From the NCBI GenBank assembly GCA_027317105.1, contig DAHVFH010000046.1, positions 1 to 29,992 on the forward strand: DNA of 29,992 nt, in the 5' to 3' direction. A program made the translations under genes and the position numbers. The stretch is from Cytophagales bacterium (GTDB lineage: Bacteria; Bacteroidota; Bacteroidia; Cytophagales; Cyclobacteriaceae). Below are positions 1-10,000 of this stretch, piece after piece. Positions within the stretch are counted from its first letter, which is position 1. Every line of letters starts with the position of its first letter. Under the pieces are notes generated by a model. The model was not told the origin of the DNA. It did no database searches and saw nothing but the letters and a program-made list of their open reading frames with translations.

Positions 1-167
1 GCATCGAGGTGATGGTTGCCCAACTTAATTATGCTGTCTGCTTGCTGGGTTGGGGCCTGAAGCAAAGAATCCTGTGCGCAAACAGGAAAGGATAAAACCA
101 AAAGAGAGGCAGCAAAGCATACTGAGTTTCTCCAGTTCCAATGTGATGGTTTGAGTTGATGTTTCAT
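1..167 (-). CDS. 5' fragment of a secreted protein (signal peptide), product unknown
   Basis: Reading the minus strand from the ATG at 167-165 gives 55 codons with no stop before the window edge. The product starts MKHQLKPSHWNWRNSVCF, continues into a hydrophobic stretch (about residues 18-29, AASLLVLSFPV) and then VCA-QDS, a convincing signal peptidase I site. The mature part begins QDSLLQAPTQQADSIIKLGN. A TAA in the same frame lies about 33 bases upstream of this ATG with no other ATG between, so this is the first possible ATG start. A competing minus-strand frame (216-25) ends inside this region and looks like a shadow. The protein is exported, most likely to the periplasm or outer surface. 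Too little is visible to name a family. It is divergent from the RHS locus at 568. Confidence 0.72.
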   Translation of the reverse strand, partial: MKHQLKPSHWNWRNSVCFAASLLVLSFPVCAQDSLLQAPTQQADSIIKLGNHHLD

Positions 168-567
168 TGAAATAAGATTGCAAAATGATGCCGCCTGCAA
201 TTAGGTGAGAATTCAAATTGGTAGCAGCCTATTCGCAGAAAAGTTTCCGTACGAAGATAAGACTTTATCGAGATCACTAGGTATGCACAGCAACAATAAA
301 TCATTCAGTGCGAGGAATATTTTTTTTAAAAACCATCAATCAATGTAATTTTTTTTGTGTTAACGCTAAAAATGAAATTGGTTTCAATTTAAAATCAAAT
401 AAAATCTGTCCGGCAATACTTCAAATTGCAGTAGATGATTTCATGTACCAATCCTATTAAGATTAAACTTTTTATGAAATGCCTAGGAAGTATTTTCGTA
501 ATAGAAAAAATAATAGCATAGGAATTTGATACGGTAACAAAAAAAATCAAAATCTGGCACGTAACAT
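168..567. other. Divergent intergenic region (400 bp), AT-rich
   Basis: This gap lies between the minus-strand secreted-protein gene (start at 167) and the plus-strand RHS gene (start at 568), so it should hold both promoters. It is AT-rich, with several A and T runs (for example around 320-330, 349-356 and 539-546). I see no convincing TTG/TAnnTTTG-type Bacteroidota promoter at a sensible distance from either start. I see no tRNA, strong hairpin or coding remnant. Confidence 0.5.
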
Positions 568-3500
568 ATGAATCGCAAAGGTTTTCTTTTTTATTTCTCA
601 ATGAGTTTATTATTGGCTGTAAATGGACGAAGTCAAAGCACGGATTTAATTCAGACTCCTGTCCAACCAGCTCCAAATTCTGCAGCTTTGGCAAAGTTTG
701 CTGATATACCTGTAAGTTATTATACAGGTACCCCTCAGATAAGTATACCCTTGTATACAATTCAGAAAGGGTCAGCGAATATTCCAATCTCGATTAGTTA
801 TCATGCTTCGGGAATAAAGGTAGGAGATGTGGCTTCATGGGTTGGATTGGGTTGGGCTTTAAATTATGGAGGGGATATTTCAAGATCAGTCAGAGGATTG
901 GCTGATGAAGGCACTAATGGTTTTTTGAGTATCGGCAATAAAATCGATGATGGAACATCTCTTTCTGATAAATTCTATTTAATAGCTGCCTCAGATGGAA
1001 AAATAGACACTGAATCCGATGTGTATTATTACAATACACCAAATGGGTCCGGCAAATTTTACCTAACCTACAATTCAGAAATTGTTCTTCAGGATTACAA
1101 GTCAATTACAATAGAGTCACCATTTGATACTGGAAATCAATATTGGAAGATATTTGCCGAAGACGGTACACAATACCTATATGGTGAGGCGGCATCGGGT
1201 GGAATCACAATTGGAGGCAAGGATCTAACCACGGTGTCTTCAGATGAAAGAACCTATCCAACGACCGTTTCCGCCTGGCATTTGCAAAGGGTTATTTCTG
1301 CGGATCGTGCGGACACTATTTCTTTTTATTATGAAAATGAAGAAGGAATAAGTTATGACTTGTTTACCCCGGAAACGTTAATCATGCCAAATTACAATGT
1401 AATTGATTTTACTACTCAATATTGTTTTAGTTCGCCTTCCTACAACCTCCGTAGCGTCAACAACTTTAGTTGTGATCAAAAATTGATTTCCAAAATAGAT
1501 TTCGGCAATGGTTACGTTGAATTTATCACCTCAAATACGACAAGATCTGATTTGGAGGGTGGGCACACATTAAGCCAAATCAATGTCAGAAATAAAGCTG
1601 GAGAAATACTAAAGTATTTTGTTTTTAATTATGGCGACTTTGACCCAGTTGTTTCTCGTCTTAAACTTCTGAGCGTTACTGAATTTGGAGCGGATGGATC
1701 AGGATTACCTCCCTTCAGTTTCACTTATAACGAAGCACAACAGATGCCAGGCAGGGATTCATTCTCACAAGACCATTGGGGTTTTTACAACGCTAATACT
1801 GTAGACAAAATGATCCCTAAATATATCATCAAGCCAGACGGCACTTATATTTATTATAGCGAAGGGGGTACACGGGAAACTGATCCAGAGCGTACCCTTA
1901 CGTACCTACTCACTGGAATTACCTATCCAACAGGAGGCAGTACGCAATTTGACTATGAAGCACACGATAATTCGAAAGTAGGACATTTTCAGGCCACGGA
2001 ATATTATACTGAAACTTATTCAGCACACAGTCTTTCGACCGCCTCACAAGGTCCCGATGATTCAGAAACTTTTACTTTAACAGAAGCTGCCTCTGTTGAA
2101 ATTATAATTAATTGTGGGTGTGTAGGCCCTACGGAAACCGCTGACGCAAGTGCCACTTTAACCAAGGAGGATGGCAATATAGTTGCAGCTGGGTATTGCG
2201 GTGGAACAACTACCTCTGATAATAACGCTGGACCTATTTATAAAATTCTTCAACCGGGCACTTACCAACTATTTACTAGCGCAACTTATATTTCAAGCAC
2301 AACCCATTCTGCGGCAAATATCACTGTGAATATTGCAAGGTCACGTACTGTAGATGGCTCTACAACCCCATTTGTTGGAGGGGCGAGAATAAAGTCAATG
2401 CGTAAGTATGATTTCAACAATACTTTGATCAACACAAAAAAGTTTGAATACAAGTATTTAGATGATAATGGTGAATTGATTTCCAGTGGTGTATTGATCA
2501 ACAATCCTGTTTATTATTTCAATACAATAATTACTGGCACCGTTACAGGGTCGGATGGAGTACCTACTGGGGTGAATTGCCCAAAGGACAATGCCATCTC
2601 GGTTCCAAAAAATTCTTTGGGTGACGGAACCCACATTGGTTATAAACAAATAAAAGTGATCTATGGGGAAAATGGCGAAAACGGATCTTCGGTTTTTAAA
2701 TATATAGCAGCTGATTCAGAGCCTGATTCTGGTGGAAACACGTTTCCCTTTGCACCTGCAGACAGCCGGGACAATCGAAGAGGCAGGCTTTTAAATCAAC
2801 TTGATCTTAATCAAAGTGGGGACACACTCCGGCAAACGACAACCAAATATTTTAGGAGTACAAACTTTCTTAAGTTCCAGCGCAATGTAAAAGTCGGCAA
2901 AAAAAAATTAGTTGAAAACGATGCGTACCTAATTTCCGACTTTGCTGCTCAGCGATATATGAACCGGCAAGAATGGAATTATTCAACACAAGAGACTAAC
3001 TATAACTACAGCGGCAATCAAGAACTCGTAACTACGACTAATTTTTTTTATGACCGTCCACAGAACCATCCGTATGTAACTTCCAAACAAACGATTCAAA
3101 GTGACGGATCAGTCCTTACTCAATCATTCAAGTACCCTCAAGACTACGCCATTGCCGGTTCAGGGCTAAACAATATCAATTCCCTAGTTACCGCTCATAT
3201 TTTCAATCCCGTAATTGAAGATCAAACCTGGAAAACCATAAACAATGTACCAAATCTAATCGCCGGAAAAGTTGTTGATTATGAACCTCAATCTTTTCAC
3301 CCTAGCCAAGTATGGATTCTTGAAACTAGTTCAGATTTAGCATCCCCGAATAATGAAACTATCAACAATGGAAAGTACACAGCTTTGTTAAGCGACAATA
3401 CATATTATAAATCGAGGGCTCAGTTTAGCTATCAGAACAATCGGCTGGTTTCGCAATCAAAGATTACGGATGTTAAGCATTCCTATATTTGGGGTTACGG

Positions 3501-4041
3501 CAACCTCTACCCGATTGCAGAAGTGACCAACAGTGACGCCTCGGAAATCGCTTTTACTAGTTTTGAAAACGACAGCGATGGAAACTGGAATATACCATCA
3601 GCTCGCAACACCTCAGATCATTTTACAGGCACCCTTAGTTATTCGCTGTCCTCCGGCAATCTTGTCAAGTCAGGTTTGTCAAACACGCTGACTTATAAAA
3701 TCAGTTGTTGGATGAAAAGTGGTGGAAATGTCTTGGTGAATGCCTTGGCTCTTTCTCCCGGCATCACCGTCAATGGCTGGACTTATTATGAAAAAGAGAT
3801 TTCTTTTATCACTTCTATTTCAATATCTGGCTCTGGAATCATTGATGATCTAAAGCTTTATCCGGCCAATGCAGTCATGAAAACATACACCTATGAGCCG
3901 TTGAGGGGACTAACCTCAGTCTGCGATGAAAACAATGTTCCAGCATTCTATGAATACGATCCCTTTGGTCGTCTATACCGAATTGTTGATTACAAAGGAA
4001 ACATTGTGAAGCAGGTTGAATATGGATATAAAAAACAATAG
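568..4041 (+). CDS. Secreted SpvB-like/RHS-YD repeat protein, first gene of an RHS pair
   Basis: A 1157-aa protein with an N-terminal signal peptide (hydrophobic FYFSMSLLLAV, cleavage near NGRSQS). Residues ~75-110 carry the pattern SISYHASGIKVGD...VGLGWALNYGGDISRSVRG, typical of the SpvB/TcdB-type N-terminal region of RHS-like proteins. An inserted beta-rich module (~residues 490-590) follows, then a long YD-like region. Near residue 990 a module starting FTSFENDSDGNW resembles the carbohydrate-binding-like inserts of Bacteroidota RHS proteins. The extreme C-terminus (YTYEPLRGLTSVCDENNVPA, YEYDPFGRLYRIVDYKGNI) consists of genuine YD repeats, but there is no RHS core and no toxin tip. The stop codon lies one base before the next gene's preferred ATG, so the two are probably co-transcribed and translationally coupled. 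This arrangement, a SpvB-like protein before a DUF6443 RHS protein, is common in the phylum as I recall it. The mechanism is unknown; it may be a scaffold or partner of the second protein. Confidence 0.82.
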   Translation: MNRKGFLFYFSMSLLLAVNGRSQSTDLIQTPVQPAPNSAALAKFADIPVSYYTGTPQISIPLYTIQKGSANIPISISYHASGIKVGDVASWVGLGWALNYGGDISRSVRGLADEGTNGFLSIGNKIDDGTSLSDKFYLIAASDGKIDTESDVYYYNTPNGSGKFYLTYNSEIVLQDYKSITIESPFDTGNQYWKIFAEDGTQYLYGEAASGGITIGGKDLTTVSSDERTYPTTVSAWHLQRVISADRADTISFYYENEEGISYDLFTPETLIMPNYNVIDFTTQYCFSSPSYNLRSVNNFSCDQKLISKIDFGNGYVEFITSNTTRSDLEGGHTLSQINVRNKAGEILKYFVFNYGDFDPVVSRLKLLSVTEFGADGSGLPPFSFTYNEAQQMPGRDSFSQDHWGFYNANTVDKMIPKYIIKPDGTYIYYSEGGTRETDPERTLTYLLTGITYPTGGSTQFDYEAHDNSKVGHFQATEYYTETYSAHSLSTASQGPDDSETFTLTEAASVEIIINCGCVGPTETADASATLTKEDGNIVAAGYCGGTTTSDNNAGPIYKILQPGTYQLFTSATYISSTTHSAANITVNIARSRTVDGSTTPFVGGARIKSMRKYDFNNTLINTKKFEYKYLDDNGELISSGVLINNPVYYFNTIITGTVTGSDGVPTGVNCPKDNAISVPKNSLGDGTHIGYKQIKVIYGENGENGSSVFKYIAADSEPDSGGNTFPFAPADSRDNRRGRLLNQLDLNQSGDTLRQTTTKYFRSTNFLKFQRNVKVGKKKLVENDAYLISDFAAQRYMNRQEWNYSTQETNYNYSGNQELVTTTNFFYDRPQNHPYVTSKQTIQSDGSVLTQSFKYPQDYAIAGSGLNNINSLVTAHIFNPVIEDQTWKTINNVPNLIAGKVVDYEPQSFHPSQVWILETSSDLASPNNETINNGKYTALLSDNTYYKSRAQFSYQNNRLVSQSKITDVKHSYIWGYGNLYPIAEVTNSDASEIAFTSFENDSDGNWNIPSARNTSDHFTGTLSYSLSSGNLVKSGLSNTLTYKISCWMKSGGNVLVNALALSPGITVNGWTYYEKEISFITSISISGSGIIDDLKLYPANAVMKTYTYEPLRGLTSVCDENNVPAFYEYDPFGRLYRIVDYKGNIVKQVEYGYKKQ

Positions 4042-4042
4042 G

Positions 4043-7000
4043 ATGAAAAATCTCTTACTTGCTTTCATATCGGTATTTCTGGGTGTGATAGATTCCTGGG
4101 GTGGAATAACAGGTCCTACTTCAGTTTGTGTCAATGCGCAGGGGCAATATCAACTTAGCCCGTTCGCATCTACCGCTATTTCATGGTCGGTATCCGGTGA
4201 TGGGCAAATTGTTTCGGGTGAAGGAACAAGGATCATTGTTGTGGTCTGGCATTCTCCAGGGCCTCAAAATGTTACGGTCGAATATCAATTGATAAAGGAT
4301 CAAAGCAGTTCAGACCCTCCTATCTATTCCGCAAGTTTGGATCTTACTGTAGGGGGGCCTAACGCTTCGATAACCAGTGCTGGAGAGACGGTCAAGTGCA
4401 GTAACGCCACAGTAACTTTAAACGCTGCGACCGGTCAATTCTATACTTATCAGTGGTACAATGATACAGGCTCCTTGAGCGGAGCCACGGGTTCAAGCTA
4501 CACCACAAGCGTGCCAGGAAATTATTATGTAATTGTCACCCAGAGCACTTGCACGAGCATAAGTAATACTATATCCATAACGAATACCACTTGCAATATC
4601 AGTGGCTCACAAACGGTATGTGCGAACGTTTCAAATACTTACACCTATTTCGGAAGGGCTGGTGAGGACATGGTTTGGAATGCTGGTGATGGAGTTATTA
4701 CTGGAGCCGGCAATTCTGTAAACGTGGCGTGGTCTACCACAGGTGCTAAGACCGTCTCGTTATATTTTACCCGAAGCCAACCGCCAAATCAATATGGAGA
4801 ACCACAGACTTATCATTATTCCATACCCGTTACTGTATCGGGTCCACCAAATGCTATAACACCTTCAGGCAATCAGACCATTTGCAGTGCAAGTACATTA
4901 CTTCTAGCCGCCAATGCGGGTACTGGGTTTACTTACCAATGGTATAATGATAGCGGACTAATCCCAGGTGCCACCAATGCTACCTATGAGGCAGGAGTCG
5001 GTAATTATTATGCAAGTATTACAAGTAGCGGTTGCACCGCCAATACCTCTACGGTTTCCATTACCTCACAGAATTGTGGCATTAATGGCACTTCCCCTCT
5101 TTGTCTTAACCAAGAGGCCGTCTTTTCTTTTTTTGGCATAACAGGAACCAATCCAAGTTGGGATGTAAGTTCAGGTATCATCACTCAGGTAATTGATGCT
5201 AAAACTATCAAGGTCAAATGGACCGACAGCGGACCTCAGACAGTTACCTACACTTATGAGCAGGGTACCAATCAATATGGGGAACCAATCCAAAAAAGTA
5301 AAAGCACTTCTGTTCAAATTGATCCATCCCTTAGCGCTGGTGTGGTTGGGACTTCTCAAGAAATCTGCGTAGGGAATCCAGCAAATATTTTATCAAGTTC
5401 AACCCCTGCTTCTGGTAGTGATGGGAGTTATTCTTATCAATGGGAGACGTCCACAAATGGTGCGGATCCTTGGACTCTCATTCCATCTGCAACTACCGAC
5501 ACATTCAACCCTGGTGTAATTTCGTCAACCCTTTATTATAGGCGAAAGGTAACCTCAGGTTGCGGGGAAGTGGCGTATAATCAACCAATAACAATAAAAG
5601 TGGACGGCATTACCCAGTCTGGAGACCTTAACCTACAGGCCACAAGTTTTTGTTCAGAGGCGATAACTAACCTTACCTTAAGTAATCAGACAGGAAGTGT
5701 TTTGAGTTGGGAATTAAGTGCCCGGTCATACAATGGATCTTGGTCTGGTTGGTCCGCCTGGTCTCAAATAAGCACACAAGATATTTCACAGCTAGGTGTT
5801 TCTGGTGATGCGCAGCAAAGTCAGAAAAGTGAATACCAGTATCGTGCCAAGGTACAGAATGGGGTTTGTCCTTCCGTTTATGCGTTCACGGGAAATCCGA
5901 TGACCGTTTACAGCCCAACTAATGCAGGTTACGTTCTACCACCAATCACTAATGAATTCTGTAACAATGCAAATGTCACGCTGCAAGCACAAGGATACGC
6001 AGGCGATGTGGTACATTGGTCATCGAGATACAAAGATGGCGCAACCGGCAGCTTTAGTGGTTGGCAGCCTCAAGCCTCAAGCAACTCCTCCATCCATTCC
6101 TTTGCATTGACAAATAGCGCAATACAAAACCGTTATTATCAATTTCATTTGGTTGTCAAGAACGGACTTTGCATGGGCGACACAACGCAAGCGGTTTCTA
6201 CAATAATTGATGCACCATCCATTGCCGGTAATATTTCTGGTACCAATGAAGGGTACGGAAGCATTAATTCAAACCTGGTTATAGCGAACAATTTGGGTAA
6301 CGTAAGCGAGTGGCAAAGTTCTACTGACGGCACCAATTGGCTGGCTATTCCAAATTCAGGGAGTGAAACCTATTCGGCCAACGTAACAAGTAGTGCTAAT
6401 TTCAGGGTCAGTGTCGTTAATGGAGTCTGTGCTGCTTCGAATTCTTCACCATTTACAATGATTGTTTATCCAATCCCCAATCCGATTTTCAATGGGGCCG
6501 CTTTTGTTGGTTATGGCGATCATACCTCCCTAGTTTCTAACGCGAACTATTATACATATCAATGGCTGAGGAATGGGTCTTTAATGTCAGGAGAAGATGG
6601 AAATAGTGTTTTGATCCAAAGGCCAGGCCAATACCAATTGCGAGTTAAAGCAAGTCCAACAATTGGAAACTATACATCAAATGTGGTAAATGTGGGTGAC
6701 GAAATGGATGGCCAGGCTGTTAACTATGTGCGTACGATGAATTTTCTTAGGGAGGGCATTTTCGATAACACTGATCTGTACCGCCTGTCTTCCTCGGATT
6801 ATTTGCAAACTGTTGAATACCTAGACGGCCACGGGAGAGCAATCCAGAACGTCAGCAAAAACTTAAGCCCCTCGGGCAAAGACTTATTCCAACCAATTCA
6901 ATATGATCAATTCAATCGGGAACAAAAAAAATACCTTCCAATCGTTTCGGAGGACGCTGATGGAAGATATAAAACTGGAACTTTTGACATCAATGGTGAA

Positions 7001-10000
7001 CTGACAAGTAATTTTTATTCCGACCCAAGCAGCAAAATAGCCATTGATTCACGTCCCTTTAGCGAAACTATTTTCGAACCCAGCCCCCTCAATAGAGTGA
7101 CGAAGCAAGGTGCGCCCGGCACACCTTGGCAGCCGGATAATTTAAACAGTTATACCTCGACTGACCGAACAATTAAGAAAGCTTACGAATTCAACGCAGC
7201 CCATGAAGTACTTCTCTGGACTTTCACTCCGGCCGATGCGACTTTCCCCTTTGGGAAAATAAATGCAGGATTTGCTGTTAGCCTTACTTATTATGACGCT
7301 AACGTACTTTTGAAAAACAAAACCAAGGATGAACAACATCACGAGGTTATTGAATATTCAGATAAACAAGGAAGAACAATTTTAAAACGAGTTCAAGCCA
7401 CTGGCTCCCAAACTATCAATGATACCAACTATGCCAGCACGTACTATATCTATGATGATTTCAATAATTTGATTTGTGTTATTCCGCCAGAGGGTACAAA
7501 CAGACTTTCAACAGAGTACTACCAAAATGGTGCAACGGATGTAACAAAAGATGACTTCCTAGAGCGTTGGGCATTTCGATATACTTATGATGGTCGCAAG
7601 CGAATGACGATGAAGCAAGTTCCGGGTGCTGATCCGGTGTATATGGTTTACGATAACCGTGATCGTTTGGTGATGACGCAAGACGGCAACCAACGTATGA
7701 AGGAAGAATGGTTATTTACCAAGTATGATGCACTTAATAGGCCTGTATTAACCGGACTTTATAGCGACACTGTAGATTTAATCACCATGCAATCCATAGT
7801 CAACGATTACTATAACAACCTAGCGGCTAATCAAGCATGGTACGAAACATTCATCGGCAATGCCACAGGCCAGGTTCACGGCTATAACAATTACTCCTTC
7901 CCGCAAGAATCAACTTTTAGTAATTACCTAACGGTTACTTACTACGATAACTACGATTTTAAGACCTTACTGGCGGATAGTTCTCGGTATTGCTTTGTTG
8001 CAAATGAGCTGAGCGGGCAAAGGAAAACTTATTTCAAAAGACTAACCGGGCAGGTAACAGGATCCAAAGTAAAAGTGTTGGATGGACACAGCACGTGGTT
8101 AAGCTCAGTAAACTATTATGATGACCACTATCGAGTCATTCAGACAGCGTCTAACAACTTTAAAAATGGAATCGATCGCAGTACAAGCATTTATGATTTT
8201 GTGGGTAAGGTGCTACGTACCAAAATAAACCATGTTACAAATAAGTTGAGCTGGCAAGATTTTGTCAATGTGAACCAACTCGGTGATCAACTTTCCAAAT
8301 CAGTAACCGGGAATGGATGGAATACATCAGGTGCTTCCTCAGCACAGCCGCTAGCCGCCAGCACCGATGGCTGGTTTGAATTTTCGCCCGTGCTGGCTAA
8401 CAAAGTTATGGCCGTTGGATTCTCAATTGTCAATACAGATAATAATTGGACTACTATTAAACATGCGTTCTACTTAAAGGGTAATGCCACCTTTTTGGTG
8501 CGTGAAAATGGCACTTCTACAAACCTACTCGGAACCGCTCTTCCCTACCGTGCAGGAGATATTTTTAGAATAGAGCGTAAACAGGGTTATATCAATTATT
8601 ATCAAAATGGAACATTGCTCCTTCAGCGAACTGCCGTTACTGATCCTCTACTTGCTGATGTGGCCTTTAACACCGCTTCAGGGAGTATCGCCATTTTAGG
8701 TTCATCTTTTGGCAATTGGAGGCAACAACTCGTATCCAGATCTTTTGTTTATGATCATGCCAATCGTTTATTAGAAACGTGGCATAAAGTTAACAATCAA
8801 GACTCGGTTTTACTGGCATCCAATGAATACAACGAGTTGGGTCAATTGGTTACCAAGAAACTGCACTCCGTTGATGGCGGAAACACATTCAAGCAACATA
8901 TCGATTATCGGTATAACATTCGAGGTTGGCTTGAGCGAATGAATAATTCGAACCTTGATCCAGATGATGTATCCGAACCTAAAGATTTATTTGGGATGGA
9001 ACTGGCTTATAATAGCAATATTGGTCTCACAGCTAATGCCCAATTCAATGGCAACATCAGTGCGATTAAGTGGAGTTCAGGGCTAGGACTAGGTAACGTG
9101 AAGGAACGCGGTTATGTTTTCAACTATGATCCGCTCAACCGTCTCACCGATGCCAATCACCAGGGGAAAGTAACGTCATGGAACTCATCAACTGCATTTC
9201 ATGAGAATGGGATAAGCTATGACCTCAATGGTAACATTCAGACGCTTTCCCGAAAAGCAAAAGATGGAACGAATATGGATGTGCTTTCCTACGATTATGG
9301 CACGACCAATACCACAGGAAATAAATTGCTCTCCGTAACCGATACCGGGAATAAAGAGGAGGGCTTCGTAGATGGGAGTAACACGGATGATGATTATGCC
9401 TACGATGCCAATGGAAACCTGGTGTGGGATAAAAACAAAGGTGGTGATGAAAATTTGATAAACGGAAGTTTTGATAACGGAGCCAATGACTGGACAATAA
9501 CGGATACTCAGAACAGGCTCAATTTCACAACCAACGAATTGCAAATTACACAGGGTAGTACACCTTCCACTTTACTTCAGTCGGTTGTTTCTAAAGGACA
9601 AATGTATGTGGTAGTGATGGATGTGGTTCGCACCTCAGGCGCGCTTAACGTACGTGTGGGTGGAAAAAACACTAAGGTTAATACAACCGGTGTTAAAGTA
9701 TTTACAGTAACAGCCAAAGCCAATAATTTTGATTTTAAAATTACTGCAAACAAGGCATTTAACGGAATCATTAAAAGTGCCTCGTTAAAGGGAGTTACTG
9801 TTATTTCCTATAATCATCTGAACCTGCCAGAGAAAGTGACCCGTACCAATGAGCAACTCAACTATGTCTATGATGCTACTGGCCGAAAACTTGTCCAAGA
9901 ATTAAGCAAAAATGGAAACGTTACCAAACGCACTGACTACAATAACGAATTCATTTATCAAAATGATACTTTACAATTCATCAACCACGAGGAAGGACGG

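Noticed and set aside
395..787. 130-aa minus-strand reading frame overlapping the first RHS gene start
   Set aside because: It overlaps the well-supported start of the plus-strand gene, the product has no recognisable motif, and its composition is that of AT-rich non-coding sequence.
4016..4042. TTG (4016) or ATG (4022) as the start of the giant RHS gene
   Set aside because: These starts overlap the upstream gene and place charged residues before the signal peptide; the ATG at 4043 gives a standard signal peptide directly after the upstream stop. The ATG at 4022 cannot be fully excluded.
9188..9544. 118-aa minus-strand frame inside the RHS gene, with a second overlapping frame at 9225-9497
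   Set aside because: Antisense shadows of YD-repeat coding sequence; repetitive codon use produces them and no motif is present.
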